Shown: one piece after another, positions 8,467 through 16,825 of the stretch | Layout of the letters: each line of letters opens with the position of its first letter | Position numbering within the stretch: the first letter of the stretch is position 1 | Assembly: GCF_002205635.1 (NCBI RefSeq) | Contig: NZ_NISJ01000003.1 | Location: 32,397-96,396 of the forward strand | DNA from: Sphingopyxis witflariensis | Lineage (GTDB): Bacteria > Pseudomonadota > Alphaproteobacteria > Sphingomonadales > Sphingomonadaceae | Direction: 5' to 3' | DNA length: 64,000 nucleotides | The notes under the pieces: generated by a model | What the model was told of the DNA's origin: nothing | The model's input: only the letters and a program-made list of their open reading frames with translations | Databases searched by the model: none | Made by a program: the position numbers and the translations under genes

Positions 8467-9812
8467 TTAAACAGCTGTCCCGCTGGTCATGGCGACGTGC
8501 ATTGCTGCTGTTGGCGCTGCTCGCGATCCTGCCGGGTACCGCGGGGCTTTTCCTTATCACCACGCGCGACCAGATGATGCGCAGCGCGGAAAACGAAGTG
8601 AACGCCGATGTCGCGGCGCTGACGCGGCTGACCGACGTCGACGGGGTCGTCACCGCGATCGAAGTGCTGGAAGACAGGGGCGTCCGCGGCGCGTCGGGCG
8701 GTTTGGCCTATTTGCTGGTAGATCCTGAAAATGGCGCCACGCTGGCCGGCAACATGGAGCACTGGCCCCGGAGCATCCCGCGCACTCCCACCGGAAAACC
8801 GATCGTTGCCGCCGGCGAGTCACCGGTCCTGATCGGACAGGTGATGCTGCTCGATGGTCATTTCCTGCTCTTCACCGGGCGCCGGATCGAGGGTTTCGCC
8901 ACGCTTCGCGACCAGACGATCCAGGTCGTCGGGGGCGTTACCGTCATCATCCTGGCGGGCGGGCTGATCTTTGCCTTCCTTTCGATCCACGGGGCCGAAA
9001 AGCGAATTGCGGCAATCGAAGCGACGCTTGCCGCCTTCAGCCAGGGTCGCCGTTCCGTCCGGATCGACGACCGCCGCCGCGATCCGCTGGGCCGGGTGTC
9101 GGCACGCGTCGACGCGCTGCTCGATCTCGTGCGCGAGAAGTTGCGGCATCATGAGTTGATCGCCGAACAGATCGCGCATGAATTGCGCGGACCGGTGGCA
9201 AAGGCGGCAACGGCGATTCAGGGACGGCCGGACGATCCGGTCCAGGCCTTTTTGCTAGCGCGCGGGACGATCGACGGCCTGTTGCAGATGATCGACGGTG
9301 TCCTGTTCATTACCGGGATGCGGATTCGCGACCTGAAGGTCGAACGCGTACCGCTGCACGAGGTCGCCTCCGAGATCGCCGAACTTTTCGGCGAGGTCGC
9401 CGAAAGCAAGGAGATCGAACTGGAGCGGAGCCTGCATCCCGCTTTCATCATGGGCGAGCGGGCGCTGATCGAACGGCTCACGGCAAATCTGGTCGATAAC
9501 GCCCTCAAATATTCACCACCGGGAAGCTCCGTTCGCCTGCGGGTCCGCGCCGATGCCGACGGCGCGCTGCTGGAAATATCCGACAAGGGACAAGGCCTTG
9601 CCAACTTCCCGGAAACGCCGGGGATGCTGCTTGCGCGGGGCCAGGCAACGCACGAGGTCGCAGGGACCGGCCTAGGCCTCGCGCTGGTGCTGCGTATCGC
9701 GGAACGCCACGATGCGCAGGTTCACTTCGCCGATCGCGAGCGCGGTGGGTTGACGGTCGCGGTTCGTTTCGCCCCCGAATCCGCAGAAACTCCGCCCCCC
9801 CCGGCGACGTAG
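8463..9812 (+). CDS. Sensor histidine kinase
   Basis: A 449-residue inner-membrane kinase. It has a first membrane segment (about 12-33), a periplasmic domain of about 120 residues, a second segment (about 152-175) with a HAMP-like linker, and a phospho-acceptor H239 in AHELRGP. The ATP-binding domain has the N box LVDNALKYSPPG, G1 ISDKGQGL and G2 GTGLGLAL. The GTG start overlaps the response-regulator stop (GTGA), pointing to coupled translation. Its 3' end overlaps the 3' end of the opposite-strand TPR-CHAT gene by 91 nt. Confidence 0.92.
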   Translation: MIKQLSRWSWRRALLLLALLAILPGTAGLFLITTRDQMMRSAENEVNADVAALTRLTDVDGVVTAIEVLEDRGVRGASGGLAYLLVDPENGATLAGNMEHWPRSIPRTPTGKPIVAAGESPVLIGQVMLLDGHFLLFTGRRIEGFATLRDQTIQVVGGVTVIILAGGLIFAFLSIHGAEKRIAAIEATLAAFSQGRRSVRIDDRRRDPLGRVSARVDALLDLVREKLRHHELIAEQIAHELRGPVAKAATAIQGRPDDPVQAFLLARGTIDGLLQMIDGVLFITGMRIRDLKVERVPLHEVASEIAELFGEVAESKEIELERSLHPAFIMGERALIERLTANLVDNALKYSPPGSSVRLRVRADADGALLEISDKGQGLANFPETPGMLLARGQATHEVAGTGLGLALVLRIAERHDAQVHFADRERGGLTVAVRFAPESAETPPPPAT

Positions 9813-12800
9813 GAAAGTGCCGCCCAATACCGCGGATGGCGCCAGCGGCCCGAGGGATCATCGCGCAGCGCGATCGCCGACTTGCGCAGCGCGTCGGCGA
9901 GATCGACCTCGGGATCGGCGCCAACCCGCGAAAAAAAATCGCGCATCTGGACATGGGCGGCGGCATCGTCGAGCGGCCAGTGACTCACCAGCAGATTGCG
10001 CGCGCGCGCGAGGAAAAAGGCCCGCGCGAAGCTGCTGAGGGGATCGGCGTCTCCCGGCATCGCGGTCGCCGTATCGCAGGCGGTCAGCACGACCAGCGGA
10101 TGATCGAGGCGCAGGCTGCCGATGTCGGTCAGCGACAACAGCCCGTCATTCGCCGTCGCCCCCGTTTCGGGTGCCAGTTGCAGCGCCGGCTCGACAACCG
10201 GGCCGGGCACGCGCGTGCTGTGCGTCGCGAAAATGATGACCGCAGCCGAGGCGACCTCCGGTGCAGAGGCCAGCCAGCCTTTCGTGGCCGCTTCGCCCTT
10301 GCGCACCGTCGCTGCCGCGCCGAATATGCGCGCCAGATCGTCGAGCTGGCGTTCCGCGCCCGCGAGCGGTGGCAACAATGGATCGGCGGAACCGACCGCG
10401 CCGAGGGCAACGATTCCTCCCGCGGCTATTCCCGGTCCGCTGCCCGCCGTGATGCTCGCCACCGACGGCAGGCGCGTGATGCGAAAACGATCGACGATCC
10501 AGTCGCCGTTCCAGCGCAGCAGCGATAGCGGGAGATGAGCCAGCGGGCCGGACTGAACCACGCGCAGGCTTCGGACGTCGGCGAGTTGATCGCCGAAAGC
10601 ACCGAACAGATCCCGTCCCAGCCGGTCGGCGGCGTCGCGGTCGAAGGCGCCGAGCGCAGCCCCGCGCGTGTCCATTTGACCGCGCGCGATTTCGCCTGAC
10701 GCGGGCTGCAGCGAGACCTTGAGCGCGGCGATCGCGCCGCCGAATTGCTCGTTCGACAGGCCGCCCCTGCGCCACCAGATCCCGCGTGATGTGACAAGCC
10801 ACACATGGTTGGCGCGCGCCGTCGGCAGCGCAAGAAGCAACGCTTCATCGCGCTGCAGGCCTTGTCGGAGCGTCGCGATGTCCAGCGGGACCGGCCGCAA
10901 CGCGACTTCAAAATCGGGGTAGTCCGCACGAATCCGCTGACTCAGCGCATCGAAACGGAGGCGCGCCTCGGCGAGGCTGGTGGCGGTATAGCGAAGTTCC
11001 GTACCGTCGGGATGGTCACGGAGCGCCCGGATCAGATAGCGCTCGTCCTTCACGATCTGCCGGGCGAGGAGGAAACGCTCGCGTTCGAGGCTCGCCAACC
11101 CGTCGTCTCCGGCGCTGATCGTCGCCTGCACAAGGTCTCGCGCGCGGATCGCGGCGCTGCGGTGCGCGCGCTGCGCGGCGGCGAAGCTGCGCAACGTTGC
11201 CGCGCCTTCGGTCATCTCGCCGGCATCAAGCATCGCCGCAACGACGTCGATCTCGGTTTCGGCGATGTTGCACAAGCCTTTACCGGGGCCCAGTCCGTCC
11301 GCCGAACCGAAGCTGTCGATCGTCTCGCGCGTCAGCGATTGCCCCGCGGCCTCTTCCAGCAGCGTCAGCGCTTCGCGCAGCGTTGCGGGGTCGCGCGCCA
11401 GGAGCTTCGCGAGCCCGGCGCGCAGGTTCAGCGTCTGGCAATGCGCCGCCGGAAGCAGCCTCTCATATCCGGGCAGGATGGCGCGATAGAGAGTTATTGC
11501 CTCGGCCCTCTTGTCGCGCTGGGCCAGAATGGACGCCAGCACCGCCTGGATGTCGAAGCGCAGAAGCGCATTCGCGGTGACGAACCCGGCGAGTGCCTGC
11601 CGTGCTTCGGCCTCGGCCTCTTCCAATCGGCCGGCCGCCTGCAGCGTTTCGGCCATCGTCAGCCGGGTCTTGGCGACGACCGCAGGATCGGCGCCCGATT
11701 CCCGGCTGCTGGCGTCGAGGATCGATAGTGCCTCGTGCAGCAGCGGGATCGCTTCGCCGGGGCGCCCCTCGCTCACCAGAAAATCGGCATAGGCGACGAA
11801 CGTAAAGGGCTGCTCGCGCGCCGGCGCCAGTTCGCGGGCATAGTCCATGTTGCTCAGGAACAATTGCTCGGCCGCCCGGGGGCGGCCAAGCGTCGCAAGC
11901 GTCTTGGCAAGACCCAGTTCGGCCTTGCGCGTGTCGCGGCTGTCGGGCCCCAGGCGTTCGAGATAGATGGCATAGGATTCGCGCGACAGCGTTTCCGCCT
12001 CGTCGAAACGGTTGAGCTGGCGCAGCACGATGGCGCGGTTGTGCAGCGTCGTCGCCCGCACGGGATGCGTCGCGGGATAAAGGCGCGACTGGAGCTCGAT
12101 GACCTGGGCGGAGAGCGCGGCGGATTCTTCGAGCCGGCCCTGATTATCAAGATTGCGGGCCAGATTGTTGAACTGGGCGGCCAAAAGTGGCGCGCTCTCC
12201 TCCCCGCCCCGTTCGGCTATGGCGATGGCTTGGCGATAGCGATCCTCCGCCTCCTTGTAGCGGCCCATATAGTCCAGCAGCACCCCCTCGTTTCCCAGGC
12301 TGACAGCCAAATCGGGGTGATCGGGGCCGAACAGCTTGCGCGTGATCGCAATATCCCGGGCACGAAGCACGGCCGCCTCCTCATAGCGGCCGCGACGCAG
12401 GTATAGCGATGCCAGAAGGCCCGACGCGGACGCAATCGCCTCGCTGTCCGGCCCGTCCGTTGCTTCCGCGGCCGCGAGAAACGCCAGGCCTTCGGCTTCG
12501 ACCAGCACATCGTCCTGCGCGTAAAGGCCGCTATCGAGCAATTCGTTCCAAAGCTGGTAGCATGACCGGGGCGGCAGGTCGGCACGTGCCCGGCATGCAT
12601 CGAGTTCCGCCTTGGCGAGCCGGGTCGAGGTACGAAAGTCGCCCGCTTCATAGGCGGCGGTATAGGCGGCGCTGGGCGCGACCATCACCGCGTCCGAATC
12701 CGCGGCTCCCGCCGGCGCGGTCCAGCCGATGCCGGCCATTCCCAGCAGCGCGGAAAAAATGGCGGACGGCAAAACTGTGCGACCGCCGTTCGGCCTCCCC

Positions 12801-12814
12801 CGGAATTTCGTCAT
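9722..12814 (-). CDS. Exported TPR-CHAT (caspase-like) protein
   Basis: A 1030-residue protein with three parts: a signal peptide (cleavage near PAGA, residue 37), a long array of tetratricopeptide repeats (about 60-500) and a C-terminal CHAT domain. CHAT is a caspase-related protease fold; the expected dyad is visible as His near 865 (FATHS) and Cys near 913 (LTACDTA). ARNLLVSHWPLDD, usual after the Cys, follows. The start was set at MTKFRGRP because it has a strong ribosome site (AGGGGGG) and begins a normal signal peptide. Most TPR-CHAT proteins studied are cytoplasmic, often in peptidase-based defence; an exported form points to envelope or surface proteolysis. It is convergent with the two-component pair. 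Confidence 0.88.
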   Translation of the reverse strand: MTKFRGRPNGGRTVLPSAIFSALLGMAGIGWTAPAGAADSDAVMVAPSAAYTAAYEAGDFRTSTRLAKAELDACRARADLPPRSCYQLWNELLDSGLYAQDDVLVEAEGLAFLAAAEATDGPDSEAIASASGLLASLYLRRGRYEEAAVLRARDIAITRKLFGPDHPDLAVSLGNEGVLLDYMGRYKEAEDRYRQAIAIAERGGEESAPLLAAQFNNLARNLDNQGRLEESAALSAQVIELQSRLYPATHPVRATTLHNRAIVLRQLNRFDEAETLSRESYAIYLERLGPDSRDTRKAELGLAKTLATLGRPRAAEQLFLSNMDYARELAPAREQPFTFVAYADFLVSEGRPGEAIPLLHEALSILDASSRESGADPAVVAKTRLTMAETLQAAGRLEEAEAEARQALAGFVTANALLRFDIQAVLASILAQRDKRAEAITLYRAILPGYERLLPAAHCQTLNLRAGLAKLLARDPATLREALTLLEEAAGQSLTRETIDSFGSADGLGPGKGLCNIAETEIDVVAAMLDAGEMTEGAATLRSFAAAQRAHRSAAIRARDLVQATISAGDDGLASLERERFLLARQIVKDERYLIRALRDHPDGTELRYTATSLAEARLRFDALSQRIRADYPDFEVALRPVPLDIATLRQGLQRDEALLLALPTARANHVWLVTSRGIWWRRGGLSNEQFGGAIAALKVSLQPASGEIARGQMDTRGAALGAFDRDAADRLGRDLFGAFGDQLADVRSLRVVQSGPLAHLPLSLLRWNGDWIVDRFRITRLPSVASITAGSGPGIAAGGIVALGAVGSADPLLPPLAGAERQLDDLARIFGAAATVRKGEAATKGWLASAPEVASAAVIIFATHSTRVPGPVVEPALQLAPETGATANDGLLSLTDIGSLRLDHPLVVLTACDTATAMPGDADPLSSFARAFFLARARNLLVSHWPLDDAAAHVQMRDFFSRVGADPEVDLADALRKSAIALRDDPSGRWRHPRYWAALSYVAGGGGVSADSGAKRTATVNPPRSRSAK

Positions 12815-13672
12815 TGTCCCCCCTGCCCCGTCTATTCCGAAAAGTCTGGAGTGACAAAAGGGACGCGTCAATCTTCTAACGGCCACGCCTCCAGCTCGGC
12901 GGCAGAAACAGGCCGCCATCCGGTCGTTGAAGGGAACCGCCGCCATTGGTCGGGCCTCCTGCCGCCGCGCCGGCCACGCAAAGGCGATCGGAGCGGAAGC
13001 TCCCGGTCGCCCGCCTCCTCCTGCGAACGCCACGAGTCCCCGATGCGATTGCCTCGTTCGGGTTCGGTGACACAACTCGGTAGTGAGGCCGATGAAAATC
13101 CGGATAGCTGGCACCATTTGTCAGTTCCGCACCGGCAAAGAGCCGAAGAGGCGAGAAAGCCCAGAGTGGCTGAGCATCCTATCGCCCAAACTCGACGTTG
13201 CGGACCTGTTTCACCCCAGCCCATTGCCATACGTTCGATCTTCCCTTCGGCTGGCGCGGCGCCGTTCTGATTGGCGCCTGCGCCGGAAAGCCCCCGTCAG
13301 CAAAGCCAGCGGACGTCTTTCTGACGAGTTTTGTCAAGTGCTTGGACGTTGCGGTCGTTCTAAAATGATGCCGATCAATGTCCCACCCCCGGCGGTTGGG
13401 TCGTGGTGAGGGGTGAATAGAATGAAACGGTCAGGCAATTTATGGCCCTGGAAATATCATCGCCAGACGAGGCGCGGCAACTGGCCGCCCTACCCCGCTT
13501 GGGGTATGATCTCTCTTCCCGCTGACGTTATCGCCCCACCCCTTCGGAGGCCGAGGACGATGTCCAGGCGGAGCCGCGCCAACTGTAGCACGTGGCACAA
13601 GTTGATATTGGTTTACCGCACCTCTCCTTCGGATCGATCGGCCCGTTCCTAATGGCAGGACACGAAGTGAGA
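12815..13672. other. Long region without a recognisable gene
   Basis: About 860 nt between the divergent TPR-CHAT gene and the first SARP-like gene. Short open frames exist on both strands, but none has protein-like composition, a plausible ribosome site or a family motif. The stretch must contain promoters for both flanking genes; I see no confident -35/-10 pair. Confidence 0.5.
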
Positions 13673-14197
13673 GTGAACGGAATGGCTCGCTATCAGCTCC
13701 AATTGATGGGAGCCTTTCATTTGATTGCGCCAGACGGCCAGCGTCTTAGCGTAGCCAGCAAAAAGGCAGTTGCGCTGCTCGGCCTGCTTGCCAGTGCCAG
13801 AACGGGCGAGCGATGGCGCACGTGGCTTCAAGACAAGCTTTGGGGCTCGCGCGCGCTGCCGCAAGGACAAGCCAGCCTGCGACGGGAATTGTTTCTTTTG
13901 CGGAAGCTGACGTCTACCTCGCCGTCGCCGCTGATAGAAACAACATCGCGGTCGGTTCGACTCAATCTGAATGCAATTGATATCGATATACGAAACAGAG
14001 CGATTTCTACGCATTATCCGGGTGAATTTTTGGAGGGCATAGATATTGCTGGGGAAGAATCGTTTGAAGAATGGCTGAGGGAGATGCGAAGTAACATATC
14101 CCAGTTCTCCGAGATGATCTCCAGGGGAGGCGAACCCACAGAGCATCGATTCGGGACAGCGAATAGGACCCCGACGTCAGAATCTCTTTCAATATAG
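13673..14197 (+). CDS. SARP/BTAD-like winged-helix protein, paralog 1
   Basis: A 174-residue protein. Residues 1-100 form a winged-helix DNA-binding domain of the SARP/OmpR kind (YQLQLMGAFHLIAPDGQRL, SKKAVALLGLLASA, WLQDKLWGSRALPQGQASLR, ELFLLRKL). A conserved FLEGIDIAGEESFEEWLREM segment follows and then a short tail. Full-length relatives carry large signalling or TPR modules after this domain; here they are absent. It is paralogous to the genes at 14408-14974 and 23101-23637. The GTG of VNGMARY was chosen because this nucleotide context is conserved in paralog 3; an ATG 9 nt later is possible. Base composition is a little more AT-rich than its neighbours. Confidence 0.75.
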   Translation: MNGMARYQLQLMGAFHLIAPDGQRLSVASKKAVALLGLLASARTGERWRTWLQDKLWGSRALPQGQASLRRELFLLRKLTSTSPSPLIETTSRSVRLNLNAIDIDIRNRAISTHYPGEFLEGIDIAGEESFEEWLREMRSNISQFSEMISRGGEPTEHRFGTANRTPTSESLSI

Positions 14198-14407
14198 AAA
14201 ACAATACGCCGCTATGCGCTGGCCGAACGCTACCTGCAAAAAGAAAAATACCGCTGACGTAGTCACTACCTTCACTGTTCAGGGGGATCAATACCGATCA
14301 ATGTGATAGCGGGCTGAATACGGGTACCTCAGTAACGCACCGTTCGCCAAATAATAAGTAAGGTGACTTTTCCTTTTCTCATCGTCTATATGCGCCCCGC
14401 ACACACC

Positions 14408-14974
14408 TCAAAAGTCGATGCCCCACCCATGACGATCATCACTGATTTCCTGGACCACACTAACGAGATTGCCGCGCATTTCTGTCAGCCAGTCTTCGAA
14501 ATGATCTTCGCCCACCACTTCAAGCCCCTCAAGGAATTCCGCAGAGTTGAGGCTCAGATTCTGCCGGATATCGACATCGATGACGGCAAGGTTCAGGCGA
14601 ACGACTCGGAAATCGGCGCGCAGCAGCGAAACGCCGTAAGGAACCGTCAGCTTCCGGAGACGATGCAATTCGCGTCGTAGCCCCGCTTGCGCCCGTTGCG
14701 ATTCAAGGGAGCCCCATAGTTTTTCCTGAAGCCAGGAGCGCCATCGCTCACCGGTGGGCGCCGTGGCAAGCAATGCGAGCAGGGCCATCGCCTTCATGCT
14801 TCCAAGTTCCAGACGCTCTCCGCTCGGGGCGAGCAGCCGAAACGCGCCGAGAAGCGACAGCCGGTATGCCCGCCCGCGCGGTTCCCAGTATAGCGGGCGG
14901 ACCTTGCCGGCGGCACCGACATAGGAACTACCCAAAAAATTCAGACGCTCTCGCGAAGCGATGGAATTCGGCAT
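14408..14974 (-). CDS. SARP/BTAD-like winged-helix protein, paralog 2
   Basis: A 188-residue paralog of the neighbouring small winged-helix proteins, with the same order of motifs: YRLSLLGAFRLLAPSGERL, MKAMALLALLATAPTGERW, WLQEKLWGSLESQRAQAGLR, ELHRLRKL and FLEGLEVVGEDHFEDWLTEM. It has about 25 extra N-terminal residues. The ATG has GGGGGA 9 nt upstream. It is tail-to-tail with paralog 1, and it lies downstream of, and in the same direction as, the methyltransferase. Predicted role: a DNA-binding regulator; the targets are unknown. Confidence 0.78.
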   Translation of the reverse strand: MPNSIASRERLNFLGSSYVGAAGKVRPLYWEPRGRAYRLSLLGAFRLLAPSGERLELGSMKAMALLALLATAPTGERWRSWLQEKLWGSLESQRAQAGLRRELHRLRKLTVPYGVSLLRADFRVVRLNLAVIDVDIRQNLSLNSAEFLEGLEVVGEDHFEDWLTEMRGNLVSVVQEISDDRHGWGIDF

Positions 14975-15215
14975 GAACGATATCCCCCACGTCGAAGAAG
15001 CGAGCAGACCTCCCGAGAAACGAGAAGCCCGCCCTACGATTCGACCCACTGATACTTGCGCCCTGCCGCGAATTGAGCCCCCCGGCCATCCGCGTTGTCG
15101 CTTATTACATTCCAGATATTTCTTTGTTTTTCGACCTAGAAAACATTGCGGCCTCGAAAGACCAATTACACTCGCCGTGCGATCCGCAGAACCGACATGC
15201 TAGGGAGTAGCCCGG

Positions 15216-16748
15216 TCACTCGGGCGCCGCTCCAAGTCGCTGCAGAAGCGGCATGAGACGGGTCGATACCTCTTTGCGTATTTTCCCGATTTCATTGATA
15301 TTTTCCTCGGCCGTATCCAGGGTTTTGCCATCGCTGACCAGACGCTCGCCCTGCGCCGAGAGCCAGCCCCAGACCGTTGCCTCAATCTCCTTTTCTCCAT
15401 CCCACAAGGCGAGCAGGACGAGTTGCTGTACCCGCGTTACGCTGACAGCAGCGCCAATTCGCGGTGCCGCCAGATTATTCGCGCCGGCTGTGTACCTCGA
15501 GCGTCGGCAAAGCTCGTGGTTGAGCGCCTGCGATGCCGCTATGTCCTGATCGGCTGTCGCTGACTGACTCGCAGGCGCTATGTCTCCGCGCCCGGTCAGC
15601 ACGAAGAGCGCCTCCGCAAGCTGCCCCCGCGTGACCCCATTCTTCGCCACCGTATCTGCAAGCGCGCTGAACGAAATGACCGCGCCCTTCGCTTCAAGAA
15701 GCGCCTTCCACACAGGCCGGTATATTTCCTCGCGCAATGTTGCCGAGCCGGCGGGTGTCGAAAGCGACAACGGCAGTTCCTTCAAATCGGCCAAGGTCAG
15801 AAAGCTGTATTCCTCTAGCCGATCGGCAATCTCGGCGACCGTCATCTGGCGCTTGCCTTTGACATAGATGTCGCGCCGAAACTGGCTGTTGACGAGATAA
15901 TCGCGTGTTGTTTCGTACAGCGCGGGATCCGAAATGCCCGCAAGAAGCTCCTGACAGTGCGATGGCACGCCTAGCCCCGGCATGTTATCGATCAGATTGG
16001 CAGATGCGGCGAAATCCATCTTGGCCTCGGCAAGGCGCGCCGATACCTCGGAAAAGGATTCAGGCAACCAATGCCGGTTGAAATATTCGTGCGACACATA
16101 GTTGCGGTCGAGCTTCCCGATCCCCTGCACCATGTTCCCGATCGTCGGATATTGGGCAAAATAGCCTGTATTCGTATCGACTAGACGTTGCGCGAAATGG
16201 AGCGAATCTTCAACACGGGCAAGCAGGCCACCCGTCGCCGCCTTTTCAGCATGGAGGCTGAGCAGATGACGCAGCGGTTCGATCGGAGCCCAGCCCGGCT
16301 TGCAATTATAGCTCACGTACAAAATGCCGCCTGGCTTTAGCTTCGTGCGGACAATCTCGACGATGGCGTCTCGCGCTTCGCCGCTGACCCACGACCAGAT
16401 GCCGTGCAAAGCGATGACATCGAATTGCGGCAGATCTTCGCGGCGAGCAAACTCTTCGAAACTATCGTCATAAATGCGCACCGGCTTTCCGCTCGCTCGC
16501 GCGACTTGCGATGCATAGACACTCTGCGAAGGGTTGAAGTCCGTCCCGAAAAAGTAACCAGACGAGGTCGCTGCATTGATGTTCAGCGACACGCCCTGAC
16601 CGAATCCAAGCTCAAGATAATTGGGACAATCCCCGACGTCGTGAAAAATACCCCGTGACAGCAGCGCGAACTTGAGCCGAACCGGCGCGAGTTCCGAGAA
16701 GTATCCATAAATATAATCAACCTCCGAAACATACCCCGCATTCCACAT
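15216..16748 (-). CDS. SAM methyltransferase with regulatory domain; candidate protein-lysine methyltransferase
   Basis: A 510-residue enzyme. A class I SAM fold (1-200) has ELGFGQG at 45-51, an acidic GTDFNPS at 68-74, HGIWSW at 115-120 and SYNCKPGW at 146-153. A middle methyltransferase-regulatory-type region (about 200-300) and a C-terminal winged-helix-like region complete it. This domain order and the HGIWSW/SYNxxPGW pair match the family that includes the Rickettsia enzymes PKMT1/PKMT2, which methylate lysines of the autotransporter OmpB. Here the gene follows a giant autotransporter in the same direction, 77 nt away. The ATG was preferred over an upstream in-frame TTG because GGAGAG lies just before it. 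Substrate assignment is inference from family and context. Confidence 0.82.
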   Translation of the reverse strand: MWNAGYVSEVDYIYGYFSELAPVRLKFALLSRGIFHDVGDCPNYLELGFGQGVSLNINAATSSGYFFGTDFNPSQSVYASQVARASGKPVRIYDDSFEEFARREDLPQFDVIALHGIWSWVSGEARDAIVEIVRTKLKPGGILYVSYNCKPGWAPIEPLRHLLSLHAEKAATGGLLARVEDSLHFAQRLVDTNTGYFAQYPTIGNMVQGIGKLDRNYVSHEYFNRHWLPESFSEVSARLAEAKMDFAASANLIDNMPGLGVPSHCQELLAGISDPALYETTRDYLVNSQFRRDIYVKGKRQMTVAEIADRLEEYSFLTLADLKELPLSLSTPAGSATLREEIYRPVWKALLEAKGAVISFSALADTVAKNGVTRGQLAEALFVLTGRGDIAPASQSATADQDIAASQALNHELCRRSRYTAGANNLAAPRIGAAVSVTRVQQLVLLALWDGEKEIEATVWGWLSAQGERLVSDGKTLDTAEENINEIGKIRKEVSTRLMPLLQRLGAAPE

Positions 16749-16767
16749 ATCACTCTCCAAAAAATAT

Positions 16768-16794
16768 GGGGGACGCGTCTTGGACGCGCCCCCC
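16768..16794 (-). terminator. Intrinsic terminator or attenuator between autotransporter and methyltransferase
   Basis: On the minus strand, GGGGGGCGCGTC-CAA-GACGCGTCCCCC forms a 12-bp stem with a 3-nt loop and one G-T wobble. It is followed by ATATTTTTT, a typical intrinsic terminator. A competing C-rich stretch just upstream (ACCCCCGAGGGGG) could pair with the 5' arm, so an antiterminator conformation is possible. It lies 31 nt after the autotransporter stop and 19 nt before the methyltransferase start, so it probably lowers methyltransferase expression relative to the autotransporter. Confidence 0.75.
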
Positions 16795-16825
16795 TCGGGG
16801 GTAACCCCAGTGGACCCAGTTGAGC

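Noticed and set aside
9722..12814. A type III CRISPR-associated TPR-CHAT peptidase (Craspase component)
   Set aside because: The protein has a signal peptide, and there is no gRAMP/Cas7-11 or CRISPR array nearby.
12868..13230. A 120-codon frame with a short hydrophobic stretch upstream of the TPR-CHAT gene
   Set aside because: No ribosome site, no motif, Arg/Trp-rich composition and overlapping open frames on both strands; not supported as a gene.
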